Assembly: GCF_019334725.1 (NCBI RefSeq)
Contig: NZ_CP079818.1
Location: 1,612,001-1,676,000 of the forward strand
DNA length: 64,000 nucleotides
Reading direction: 5' to 3'
Source: Neisseria perflava
Lineage (GTDB): Bacteria > Pseudomonadota > Gammaproteobacteria > Burkholderiales > Neisseriaceae
Shown: positions 8,681 through 16,551 of the stretch, piece after piece
Layout of the letters: every line of letters starts with the position of its first letter
Numbering within the stretch: position 1 is the first letter of the stretch
Made by a program: the position numbers and the translations under genes
The notes under the pieces: generated by a model
What the model saw: only the letters and a program-made list of their open reading frames with translations
The model's database searches: none
What the model was told of the DNA's origin: nothing

Positions 8681-10144
8681 TCAGATTACAGAAACTTGAG
8701 TCTGATCTTGGATGTGGTTTACAGCAGACAGAGAGTAGTAGTCGCCGTGGCCAGTTACTTGGTAAGTGCTACCGTCAGCAAACTTGAAGTTTTCAACTTT
8801 GTGATTGTTACCAGTGAACCAGTCGTCGATGGTGATGCTGTCGTTAGTACCGACAGAAACAGTCAGATTAGCACCTGATTTGCTCAGCAATACGTCAGAA
8901 GCTGCAACGCCTTTACCGAACAACAGGGTGTCATTACCGCTTTCTTCACGGATAGTATCATGACCGTAACCTTTGTCGAAGAAGTAAGTGTCGTTACCGG
9001 TACCACCGATCAGGATGTCGTTGCCGACACCACCGTCGAGGTAGTCGTTACCGTCTTTGCCAACCAGGCAGTCGTCGCCGGCCAAACCGTACAGATGGTT
9101 GTTGCCGCCGTTACCTTCGATGTTGTTGTTCAAAGAGTTACCGGTACCGTTCAGGTTTTGCATACCTTGCAAGAACAGGTTTTCAACGTGATCGGTCAAG
9201 GTGTAGTCAATAACGGTACGAACAGTATCGATACCGGCTTGTGCATTGCCGTACTCGATAACTTGGTCGTTGGCATTGTCAACGAAATAAACATCGTTAC
9301 CGTCGCCACCGCGCATGATGTCAGCACCTGAACCACCGTTCAGGTAGTCGTTACCGGCACCACCTTGCAGGTAGTCTTTACCTTCTTCACCGTACAGAGA
9401 GTCACCGTCGGCATCACCGTAAATGGTGTCGTTACCAGCACCGGCGTAGATTACGTCTGTGCCGTTGCCACCGTAGATGATGTCTTCGCAAGCAGTACCA
9501 TAAATGGTATCTTTAGCATCAGTACCGCGGATAACGTTGCCGTCTTTGCAGTCTTCAGCACGGATGACATTACCTGGGTTTTTATCTTCGTGACCGTATG
9601 AGTTGTTTTGGTTATGATCGTCAACACAGTCTTTGCAGTCTGGCTCTGGCTTAGGCTCAGGTTTTGGCTCTGGCTTAGGCTCAGGTTTTGGTTCTGGTTT
9701 AGGCTCAGGTTTTGGTTCTGGCTTAGGCTCAGGTTTTGGTTCTGGCTTAGGCTCAGGTTTTGGTTGAGGTTTTGGTTCTGGTTGCGGTTCTGGTTGTGGC
9801 TCAGGTTTAGGCTCAGGTTTAGGTTGAGGTTTAGGCTGAGGTCGTGGTTTTGGTTGTGGTGGTGTCGGTTTGATTGGATCACAGTTGTAAGGTGGGCAAA
9901 CCGGAACACATTTGTAAACGGTGGTTTTTGCTGGTGGGCAGAAAGCCGCAATAGCAGAAACCAAACCAGTTACCGCATTAACTACTGACACGCCGACGCT
10001 GGCAATGCTAGCGATGCTGCCGATAGAAACAGAAGATTTTGCTGCAGGAGCGCAGTAGTAAGATGAGAAGGAAGCCTTAGGCGCAGGAGCGCAGTAAGAA
10101 CTAACCAGGGGTCTAGCATAATACCCCCCGTAACAGTATGCCAT
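8681..10144 (-). CDS. RTX-type calcium-binding repeat protein with Cys-containing N-terminus and Pro/Glu/Lys linker
   Basis: The 487 residues fall into four parts. (1) Residues 1-37 contain a duplicated motif, SSYCAPAPK and SSYYCAPAAK. (2) A Gly/Ala/Ser/Val-rich hydrophobic stretch (about 38-69) is followed by a Cys cluster (CVPVCPPYNC). (3) A low-complexity linker of KPEP units covers about 90-168. (4) From about 195 come two blocks of nonapeptides of the type GGxGNDxhx (roughly seven and five units), which bind calcium in RTX proteins. They surround a DTVRTVIDYTL segment and end in a haemolysin-related calcium-binding domain (DSITIDDWF, VENFKFADGS). There is no classical signal peptide; type I secretion would fit, but no transporter is nearby. 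Start ATG 10144 has GGGAG eight bases upstream; an in-frame TTG at 10159 overlaps that site. Precise function is unknown; adhesin or Frp-like exoprotein are possibilities. Confidence 0.85.
   Translation of the reverse strand: MAYCYGGYYARPLVSSYCAPAPKASFSSYYCAPAAKSSVSIGSIASIASVGVSVVNAVTGLVSAIAAFCPPAKTTVYKCVPVCPPYNCDPIKPTPPQPKPRPQPKPQPKPEPKPEPQPEPQPEPKPQPKPEPKPEPKPEPKPEPKPEPKPEPKPEPKPEPKPEPKPEPDCKDCVDDHNQNNSYGHEDKNPGNVIRAEDCKDGNVIRGTDAKDTIYGTACEDIIYGGNGTDVIYAGAGNDTIYGDADGDSLYGEEGKDYLQGGAGNDYLNGGSGADIMRGGDGNDVYFVDNANDQVIEYGNAQAGIDTVRTVIDYTLTDHVENLFLQGMQNLNGTGNSLNNNIEGNGGNNHLYGLAGDDCLVGKDGNDYLDGGVGNDILIGGTGNDTYFFDKGYGHDTIREESGNDTLLFGKGVAASDVLLSKSGANLTVSVGTNDSITIDDWFTGNNHKVENFKFADGSTYQVTGHGDYYSLSAVNHIQDQTQVSVI
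9641..9877 (-). repeat. Tandem minisatellite encoding the Pro/Glu/Lys linker
   Basis: Twelve-base units encoding KPEP (with a few Q or R variants at the N-terminal side) repeat for about 237 bp inside the RTX gene. Because the unit is a multiple of three, slippage or recombination would change linker length without breaking the frame. Confidence 0.85.
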
Positions 10145-10589
10145 AATAATTACTCCCAAAATAGTTAATAAAGATATTGAGCTGACGGAACGAGCAAATT
10201 CCGCCCTTGCTCAATTATTATTTTAGTAATATTTTGCAAAATATTTACTCAAAAATATCAAACGGTAGAATTTGCCGATAAAAGGACGGAGTTTCGCCTG
10301 TTTTTAAATTCCATTATCCTAGCAACAATAAAAACATTAACATTGATTCACATTCTCTCAAACAGCATAGATCCTTTATCTATCTTATTAAAAGCTGAAC
10401 TTTAACTCTAGTTATAGTAAACAAACATAATACCAATAAATGGTTATTATTATGGATAGATAATATCGATAATTTGCCCAAATACAGCCGCCTCTGCATT
10501 TTGTTCTACGCCAATAATGTGAATTTGTCGTATTTACACTATAATGACACGAATACCTATTTAACAGCTATCAGAGGAGATACTCAACC
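10145..10589. other. AT-rich intergenic region between divergent RTX gene and rmlD
   Basis: About 445 bp with no credible gene. Both promoters must lie here. For rmlD a consensus -10 TATAAT is visible at 10540-10545 without a good -35; an extended AT-rich stretch around 10300-10460 could hold regulator sites. No uptake sequence and no recognised repeat occur in this gap. Confidence 0.5.
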
Positions 10590-11453
10590 ATGCGTACTTT
10601 ATTGACCGGAGCCAAAGGTCAGCTTGCCCGTTGTCTGCGCGACCGCCTGCCCGAAGATTGGGAACTGATTGCTACCGACTCTACTTCGCTAGACATTACC
10701 GATACCGAAGCCGTGCATCATATGATTAAAAACTTCCAACCAGATGCCATCGTTAATGCCGCAGCTTACACTGCCGTCGATAAAGCAGAAGAAAACGCAG
10801 AGGCTGCTTTTGCCGTCAACGCAACTGCTGTTCACAACCTGGCCGCAGCCGCCCGCGCCGCACACGCCCGCTTTATCCATATTTCCACTGATTATGTATT
10901 CGACGGCGAAGGCAAACGCCCTTACCGCGAAACCGACTATACCAATCCGCGCAGCACTTACGGTCAATCCAAAGTAGCAGGCGAACTTTTGGCTTTAGCC
11001 GCGCATCCGGAAAGTACAATCGTCCGTACTTCATGGCTGTTTAGCGAATACGGCAGCAATTTCGTCAAAACCATGCTGCGCCTTGCCAAAGAACGTGATT
11101 CCCTCTCCATTGTTCACGACCAAACCGGCTGCCCGACTTATGCAGGCGACTTGGCTCACGCCATCATCAGTTTACTGCAACAGCCCACTTCCCCACGCGG
11201 CATCTTCCATTACTGTGGCAACAAATCGGCAACATGGTACGAATTTACCAAAGCCATCTTTCAGACGGCCCACCAATTAGACGACAGCTTCCGCATTCCG
11301 GAACTGAACGCGATTACCACCGAACAATACCCCCTGCCCGCTCCGCGTCCGGCATACAGCATTATGGATTGCTCACGCCTAGAGACCGAGTTTGGTATCA
11401 AACCGTCCGACTGGCAAAGAGCCCTGCGCGAAATTCTCCGCAAAATTGACTGA
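10590..11453 (+). CDS. rmlD: dTDP-4-dehydrorhamnose reductase RmlD
   Basis: RmlD catalyses the last step of dTDP-L-rhamnose synthesis, reducing dTDP-6-deoxy-L-lyxo-4-hexulose with NAD(P)H. The 287 residues form an extended short-chain dehydrogenase: GAKGQLA is the dinucleotide loop near residue 7, HISTDYVFDG and YGQSK carry the catalytic Thr and Tyr-x-x-x-Lys residues, and RTSWLFSEYGSNFVKTML is typical of RmlD. Start ATG 10590 has GAGGAG ahead. The partner genes rmlA, rmlB and rmlC are not in the window, so the pathway would depend on genes elsewhere or this enzyme serves another sugar. An uptake sequence lies inside the gene near 11262. Confidence 0.92.
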   Translation: MRTLLTGAKGQLARCLRDRLPEDWELIATDSTSLDITDTEAVHHMIKNFQPDAIVNAAAYTAVDKAEENAEAAFAVNATAVHNLAAAARAAHARFIHISTDYVFDGEGKRPYRETDYTNPRSTYGQSKVAGELLALAAHPESTIVRTSWLFSEYGSNFVKTMLRLAKERDSLSIVHDQTGCPTYAGDLAHAIISLLQQPTSPRGIFHYCGNKSATWYEFTKAIFQTAHQLDDSFRIPELNAITTEQYPLPAPRPAYSIMDCSRLETEFGIKPSDWQRALREILRKID

Positions 11454-11473
11454 TAAGCTGATCCATCTATATC

Positions 11474-11512
11474 AAGGCCGTCTGAAAACATATTTTCAGA
11501 CGGCCTCTTTGT
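11474..11512 (+). terminator. Terminator of rmlD formed by paired uptake sequences
   Basis: Arms AGGCCGTCTGAAAA and TTTTCAGACGGCCT with a 4-nt loop, then CTTTGTTT, 20 bp past the stop. Confidence 0.8.
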
Positions 11513-11603
11513 TTCTTTTATATCAAATGCTTTATCTATCCAGTCTGTCATTTGAAAAGTGCTACAATAGCCGTTTATTTTATTTTTCAGACGGCCTGAC
11601 AAT

Positions 11604-14453
11604 ATGTGCAACCATCATCCCAAATATTCACACGATAATGACACCATCCGCATCCGCGGCGCGCGTACACATAATTTAAAAAATGTCGATTTGGACATTC
11701 CGCGCCACAAACTCGTGGTGGTAACAGGATTGTCAGGCAGCGGCAAATCGTCGCTGGCGTTTGATACTTTATATGCCGAAGGCCAACGCCGTTATGTTGA
11801 GAGCCTTTCCGCCTATGCCCGTCAGTTCTTACAGATGATGGACAAACCCGATGTCGATTTGATTGAAGGCTTGTCGCCTGCAATTTCCATCGAGCAGAAA
11901 TCCACCAGCCACAACCCGCGTTCCACCGTCGGCACGGTAACGGAAATTCACGACTATTTGCGCCTTTTGTACGCACGCGTCGGCACACCCTACTGCCCCG
12001 AACACAAGCTGCCGCTGTCGAGCCAAACCGTATCTCAGATGGTCGATGCCGTCTTGAAGCTGCCGGAAGACACGCGCGTGATGATTCTGGCGCCGGCGGT
12101 GCGTGAGCGTAAGGGCGAGTTTGTCGATTTCTTTGCCGACTTGCAGGCGCAAGGCTTTGCGCGTGTACGCGTGGACGGCGAGGTCTATCAGCTTGACGAA
12201 GTACCGAAGCTGGAAAAAAACATTAAACACAACATCGACGTCGTCATCGACCGCGTGAAAGTGAAGGCGGACATCAAGCAGCGGCTGGCAGAAAGTTTTG
12301 AAACCGCGCTACGCCACGGCAACGAGCGCGCGTTGGCGATGGAAATGGACAGCGGCGAAGAGCATTGGTTCTCCGCGCGTTTTGCCTGCCCCGTATGTTC
12401 GTACAGTCTGCCCGAATTAGAGCCGCGCCTGTTTTCCTTCAACAACCCGATGGGCTCCTGCCCAACTTGCGACGGCTTGGGCAATACCAACTTCTTTGAT
12501 CCTGAAAAAGTGGTCGCGCATCCCGAATTATCCTTAGCCGCAGGCGCGATTGACGGCTGGGACAAGCGCAACCAGTTCTATTTCCAAATGATTCAGTCGC
12601 TGGCGCGGCATTATGGTTTCGATGTGCAGGCTGCTTGGGAAACACTGCCTGAAAAAGTCAGAAAAGTTGTCTTGCACGGCTCGGGCAAAGAAGTCATTGA
12701 TTTTACTTACCTGTCCGAACGCGGCACCACCTTCAACCGCAGCCACGCCTTCGAAGGCATCATCCCCAATCTCGAACGCCGCTACCGAGAAACCGACAGC
12801 GAAACCGTGCGCGAAAAACTACGCGAATACCAAAACCACCGTGCCTGCCCAAGCTGCGGCGGCGCACGTTTGCGCAAAGAAGCGCGCTACGTTTACGTCA
12901 GCGGCGAACCATTGCACGAAGTCTCCGCCTGGCCGCTGACCAAAACCCACCAATTTTTTGAAACGCTGGATTTGGACGGCAACAAAAAACAAATCGCCGA
13001 AAAAATCCTCAAAGAAATCACCGAACGCCTTGGCTTCCTGATTAACGTCGGGCTGGATTACCTGAACTTGAGCCGCTCCGCCGAAACCCTTTCCGGCGGC
13101 GAAGCCCAGCGCATCCGCCTCGCCAGCCAAATCGGCAGCGGCCTGACCGGCGTAATGTACGTTTTGGACGAACCCTCCATCGGCCTGCACCAGCGCGACA
13201 ACGACCGCCTGCTCGCCACCCTCAAACGCCTGCGCGATTTGGGCAACAGCGTGATTGTGGTCGAACACGATGAAGACGCCATCCGCGAAGCCGATTTCGT
13301 GGTCGATATGGGCCCCGGCGCGGGCGAACACGGCGGCAACGTACTAATTGCCGACACGCCCGAAAACGTCGCCAAATGCGAAAATTCCGTTACCGGACAA
13401 TACCTCAGCGGCAAAAAATCCATCGCCGTGCCGTCTGAACGCACGCCCGTCAATCCCGACAGAATGCTCGTCCTCAAAGGCGCGCGCGGCAACAACCTCA
13501 AAAACGTTACCCTTGAGCTGCCGCTCGGTTTGATTACCTGCATCACCGGCGTATCCGGCAGCGGCAAATCCACCCTGATTAACGACACCCTCGCCAAAAT
13601 CACCGCCCGCGAACTCAACCGCGCCCAAGAAGAACCCGCCCCATACGACGACATCCACGGCCTCGAACACCTCGACAAAGTCATCAACGTCGACCAATCC
13701 CCCATCGGCCGCACCCCGCGCTCCAACCCCGCCACCTACACCGGCCTGTTCACCCCCATCCGCGAACTCTTCGCCGGTGTACCCCTCTCCCGCGAACGCG
13801 GCTACAACGTCGGCAGATTCTCCTTCAACGTTAAAGGCGGCCGCTGCGAAGCCTGCCAAGGCGACGGCGTGATTAAAGTCGAAATGCACTTCCTGCCCGA
13901 CGTGTACGTCCCCTGCGAAGTCTGCCACGGCAAACGCTACAACCGCGAAACCCTCGAAATCCAATACAAAGGCAAAAACATCAGCCAAGTCCTCGACATG
14001 ACCGTCGAAGAAGCCCGCGAATTTTTCGACGCCGTCCCCACCGTATCGCGCAAACTGCAAACCCTGATGGACGTAGGCCTCGGCTACATCCGCCTCGGCC
14101 AGTCCGCCACCACCCTCTCCGGCGGCGAAGCCCAGCGCGTCAAACTCGCCTTGGAACTCTCCAAACGTGACACCGGCAGAACACTCTACATCCTCGACGA
14201 ACCGACCACTGGCCTGCACTTCGCCGACATCGCCCTGCTGCTGGAAGTCATAGGCCGTCTAAAAGGCAAAGGCAACTCGATAGTGATTATCGAGCATAAT
14301 CTGGATGTGATTAAAACTGCGGATTGGATTGTGGACTTGGGGCCGGAAGGGGGCGATGGGGGTGGTACAATTATTGCGGAAGGGACGCCGGAGGATGTGG
14401 CAAAGGCAAAAATCAGTTATACTAGCAAATATTTAAGTGAAGTAGTAAAGTAA
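11604..14453 (+). CDS. uvrA: Excinuclease ABC subunit A
   Basis: UvrA is the damage-recognition ATPase of nucleotide excision repair; it loads UvrB at lesions. All hallmarks are present in 949 residues. The first Walker A is GLSGSGKSS at 42-50, with a zinc finger CPVC...CPTC in the insertion domain. A second Walker A is GVSGSGKST, followed by the essential second zinc finger CEAC...CEVC. Two ABC signatures (both LSGGEAQR) are each followed by a Walker B (LDEPS, LDEPT). The start at ATG 11604 gives a slightly extended N-terminus (MCNHHPKYSHDND) before the conserved IRIRGARTHNLKN. An uptake sequence immediately precedes the gene. Base composition falls sharply after its stop codon, where the AT-rich module begins 23 bp on. 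Confidence 0.97.
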   Translation: MCNHHPKYSHDNDTIRIRGARTHNLKNVDLDIPRHKLVVVTGLSGSGKSSLAFDTLYAEGQRRYVESLSAYARQFLQMMDKPDVDLIEGLSPAISIEQKSTSHNPRSTVGTVTEIHDYLRLLYARVGTPYCPEHKLPLSSQTVSQMVDAVLKLPEDTRVMILAPAVRERKGEFVDFFADLQAQGFARVRVDGEVYQLDEVPKLEKNIKHNIDVVIDRVKVKADIKQRLAESFETALRHGNERALAMEMDSGEEHWFSARFACPVCSYSLPELEPRLFSFNNPMGSCPTCDGLGNTNFFDPEKVVAHPELSLAAGAIDGWDKRNQFYFQMIQSLARHYGFDVQAAWETLPEKVRKVVLHGSGKEVIDFTYLSERGTTFNRSHAFEGIIPNLERRYRETDSETVREKLREYQNHRACPSCGGARLRKEARYVYVSGEPLHEVSAWPLTKTHQFFETLDLDGNKKQIAEKILKEITERLGFLINVGLDYLNLSRSAETLSGGEAQRIRLASQIGSGLTGVMYVLDEPSIGLHQRDNDRLLATLKRLRDLGNSVIVVEHDEDAIREADFVVDMGPGAGEHGGNVLIADTPENVAKCENSVTGQYLSGKKSIAVPSERTPVNPDRMLVLKGARGNNLKNVTLELPLGLITCITGVSGSGKSTLINDTLAKITARELNRAQEEPAPYDDIHGLEHLDKVINVDQSPIGRTPRSNPATYTGLFTPIRELFAGVPLSRERGYNVGRFSFNVKGGRCEACQGDGVIKVEMHFLPDVYVPCEVCHGKRYNRETLEIQYKGKNISQVLDMTVEEAREFFDAVPTVSRKLQTLMDVGLGYIRLGQSATTLSGGEAQRVKLALELSKRDTGRTLYILDEPTTGLHFADIALLLEVIGRLKGKGNSIVIIEHNLDVIKTADWIVDLGPEGGDGGGTIIAEGTPEDVAKAKISYTSKYLSEVVK

Positions 14454-14476
14454 TAAATTAAAAATTAGGAAGATTC

Positions 14477-15838
14477 ATGTTAATTAATTTTTCAGTATCA
14501 AATTATTTATCATTTAAAGGTAAACAGTCATTTAGCATGATTAGTCAAAGTTACGAACAAGAGTTTTTTATAGAAGATCATATATTAAAATCGTCTATTT
14601 TGTTTGGAGCTAATGCTGCTGGAAAATCAAATTTAATCTCAGCTATTGGATTATTTAGAGAAATTATTTTATCTGCCAATAAAGAATTAGAAAAAAACAT
14701 TCTTGACCAGGTGATTCCATTTTTACTAGATAATAAATCAAAAGAACAGCCAACTGAATTTGAAATTACTTTTCTTGCAGAAAATGATCTATTATATAAA
14801 TATGGGATAAAAGTATCTAATGGAATAATTTTCAGAGAATGGCTTTATTTCTCAAATAACGAAATTAAGCTTAATGAGGTGGAACTCTTTCAGCGTGAAG
14901 GTAACAAACTTACCTATATTAATGAAGAGTTATTTCCAGAAGCTAAGAATTTTTACAATGAAGAAAAGTATTTAATACAAACAAAGGAAAATGTTCCCTT
15001 TATTACTGATATGGCAGGAACAAGTTCTAAACATTCTTTGGCAATCATCAATTGGTTAAAAAAACTGAAAATTTTATCTGGTTTAAGTGATGATGGTTTT
15101 ATTCAATATAGTCTGAAACTGCTGGAAAAAAACAAGGATTTTTCCATATGGATACAGGAATTTTTATCAAGTGTAAATATTAATAAAATTAAATTTGTAG
15201 ATAAAGAGGTTGTTTTAGAGGAAAAAGTTAAAGCTATTAATTCGCTTATTCAGCTTGTAGATAAAATTGATAAAGATAAATTATCGAAAGAACAAGAAGA
15301 TAATTTAATGCTCTTATCAAAACTTACTGACTTTCTAAATGTTGTTAACTCTCAAAATAAAAAAAATACGGCTTCAACACATGAGAAAATCGTAGAAGTA
15401 ATTAAAAATATCGATGGTGATGAATATCATATACCTTTACATTTAGAATCTTCGGGAACTAAAAAGCTTATTGCTCTCTTGGGGCCTATTTTTGACTCTA
15501 TTGAAAAAAATCATGTACTAGTTATTGATGAAATTGATGCTAAATTTCACACATTGTTAATGAAAAAATTCTTCTCTATTTTTCTTAGGGATACGAAGAA
15601 GTGTCAATTAATAGCTACTGCTCAAGATACTAATTTAATCAGTAAGGATATTTTTAACAGGGATCAAATTTGGTTTGTCAATAAAGATGAATTTGGTGAA
15701 AGTGAGTTATATTCATTAATTGAATTTAAAGAGAGTGCATTATCAGACGAGAGTTATGAAACTAGGTATTTAAAAGGCGCATTTGGAGCAGTTCCATTAT
15801 TTCCAGATTATGCGACTATTGAAAATTTAATGGAGTAA
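14477..15838 (+). CDS. AAA15-type ABC-like ATPase (RloA/AbiLi-like), candidate defence ATPase
   Basis: The 453-residue protein starts LINFSVSNYLSFKGKQSFSM, the usual opening of AAA15/OLD-like ATPases. It has Walker A GANAAGKS (44-51), an ABC-like signature ESSGTKK near 324 and Walker B LVIDE at 348-352. The tail ATAQDTNLI...DQIWFVNKDEFGESELYSL...YETRYLKGAFGAVP matches the C-terminal core of RloA/AbiLi-type proteins. The position where relatives often have the switch His (TTHDT-like) reads AQDT here. The middle (about 100-300) is helical and variable. Members of this family are sensor or power units of anti-phage systems paired with a nuclease or toxin. The gene is strikingly AT-rich compared with uvrA and lacks uptake sequences, signs of recent transfer. 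AGGAAG precedes ATG 14477. It is cotranscribed with the next gene 8 bp downstream. Confidence 0.85.
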   Translation: MLINFSVSNYLSFKGKQSFSMISQSYEQEFFIEDHILKSSILFGANAAGKSNLISAIGLFREIILSANKELEKNILDQVIPFLLDNKSKEQPTEFEITFLAENDLLYKYGIKVSNGIIFREWLYFSNNEIKLNEVELFQREGNKLTYINEELFPEAKNFYNEEKYLIQTKENVPFITDMAGTSSKHSLAIINWLKKLKILSGLSDDGFIQYSLKLLEKNKDFSIWIQEFLSSVNINKIKFVDKEVVLEEKVKAINSLIQLVDKIDKDKLSKEQEDNLMLLSKLTDFLNVVNSQNKKNTASTHEKIVEVIKNIDGDEYHIPLHLESSGTKKLIALLGPIFDSIEKNHVLVIDEIDAKFHTLLMKKFFSIFLRDTKKCQLIATAQDTNLISKDIFNRDQIWFVNKDEFGESELYSLIEFKESALSDESYETRYLKGAFGAVPLFPDYATIENLME

Positions 15839-15846
15839 TTAGCTAA

Positions 15847-16272
15847 ATGATACAACAACGAAAAACTGGTAATCGAACAGAAAATCCAAGTTCTCCTGAA
15901 AGTACATCAGTTTTAATTAGTTGGATACATTATAAGGGGAATGATAAAAAAAATGGTCAGTTAATTTCGGAATGGGAAAAAGATGGTTCATTGCTGATGA
16001 GTCTTTTTAAAGTAATTGACACTATCCAATCAAGTAAATTACAAGAATTAATAAACAAGGGATTTATTAATTTGTATGGAAAATTTCCTGAAAATAGAAA
16101 GACTGATTTTTCATGCCCTCCTGATTTAAATATGACAGACAATTGGGGGGTTATCAAAAAAATCCATCAGCACTCTCGTGTAGCTGGTTTCTTTAAAAAT
16201 GGATATTTTTATATTGTTTTTTTGGATAGGGAACACAAATTTTATAAATCAAGTCGTTTCCATAAATGTTAA
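15847..16272 (+). CDS. Unrecognised 141-residue partner of the AAA15 ATPase
   Basis: I do not recognise this family. The gene begins 8 bp after the ATPase stop, shares its AT-rich composition and has a GGAG upstream inside the end of that gene, so the two form one unit. The predicted protein has a disordered, polar N-terminus (QQRKTGNRTENPSSPEST), a strand ISWIHYKG, a helix (LLMSLFKVIDTIQSSKLQELI), and a compact C-terminal part with NWGVIKKIHQHSRVAGFF and YIVFLDREHKFYKS. It lacks the EGxxTE motif of RloB, the usual partner of RloA-like ATPases, and the HNH motif of PtuB. An A8 tract near 15945-15953 and G6 at 16145-16150 could be slippage points. Effector or regulator of the ATPase is an inference from position only. 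Confidence 0.65.
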   Translation: MIQQRKTGNRTENPSSPESTSVLISWIHYKGNDKKNGQLISEWEKDGSLLMSLFKVIDTIQSSKLQELINKGFINLYGKFPENRKTDFSCPPDLNMTDNWGVIKKIHQHSRVAGFFKNGYFYIVFLDREHKFYKSSRFHKC

Positions 16273-16551
16273 GCAAGCATACAAGCATAGGTTAGGTCCG
16301 GATTCAATAAACTATTAAATCCACCTGTTTTGTTGAGCAAGCCGTAGCCTGCATACCCCCCTCCGCGTGCGTGGCCATGCTACACACTCTACCAGCGAAT
16401 CATACGGAACTTCAAAATATTAAAGTATCAAGCATTGTTGTTTAATTTAATTAAAATCATACAGTTGAAAGAGTCAGTCTATCTAAATATCCTAAAGGCC
16501 GTCTGAAATTTCAGACGGCCTTTGCTTTTTAAGTAATCCTTTTTTCAACGA
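16273..16551. other. Non-coding scar between the AT-rich module and nrdD
   Basis: About 280 bp. The first half (16273-16400) changes abruptly in composition, with a GC-rich core CCCCCCTCCGCGTGCGTGGC around 16356-16375 that belongs neither to the AT-rich module nor to nrdD. I see no intact reading frame, tRNA or terminal repeats. It may be the remnant of the element that delivered the module. Confidence 0.4.
16494..16523. terminator. Terminator formed by a perfect uptake-sequence palindrome
   Basis: A 30-bp perfect palindrome made of AAAGGCCGTCTGAAA and its complement with no loop bases, 28 bp beyond the nrdD stop. It can act on both strands. Confidence 0.75.

Noticed and set aside
9641..9877. 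Possible CRISPR array
   Set aside because: Direct repeats without spacers, in frame with the RTX gene; no cas genes. Scattered uptake sequences elsewhere are also too irregular to be an array.
9451..9988. Two long low-complexity frames overlapping the RTX gene linker (Asn/Gln/Leu-rich on the minus strand, Trp/Arg/Phe-rich on the plus strand)
   Set aside because: Both are other-frame readings of the same 12-base tandem repeat and have no independent coding signs.
13344..14219. 291-residue open frame on the minus strand opposite uvrA
   Set aside because: Antisense shadow in GC-rich coding sequence, dominated by Gly, Ala, Phe and Asp; no motifs.
16273..16440. tRNA or attachment site at the right edge of the AT-rich module
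   Set aside because: No cloverleaf, no TTCGA-type T-loop and no direct repeat matching the uvrA side could be found by eye.
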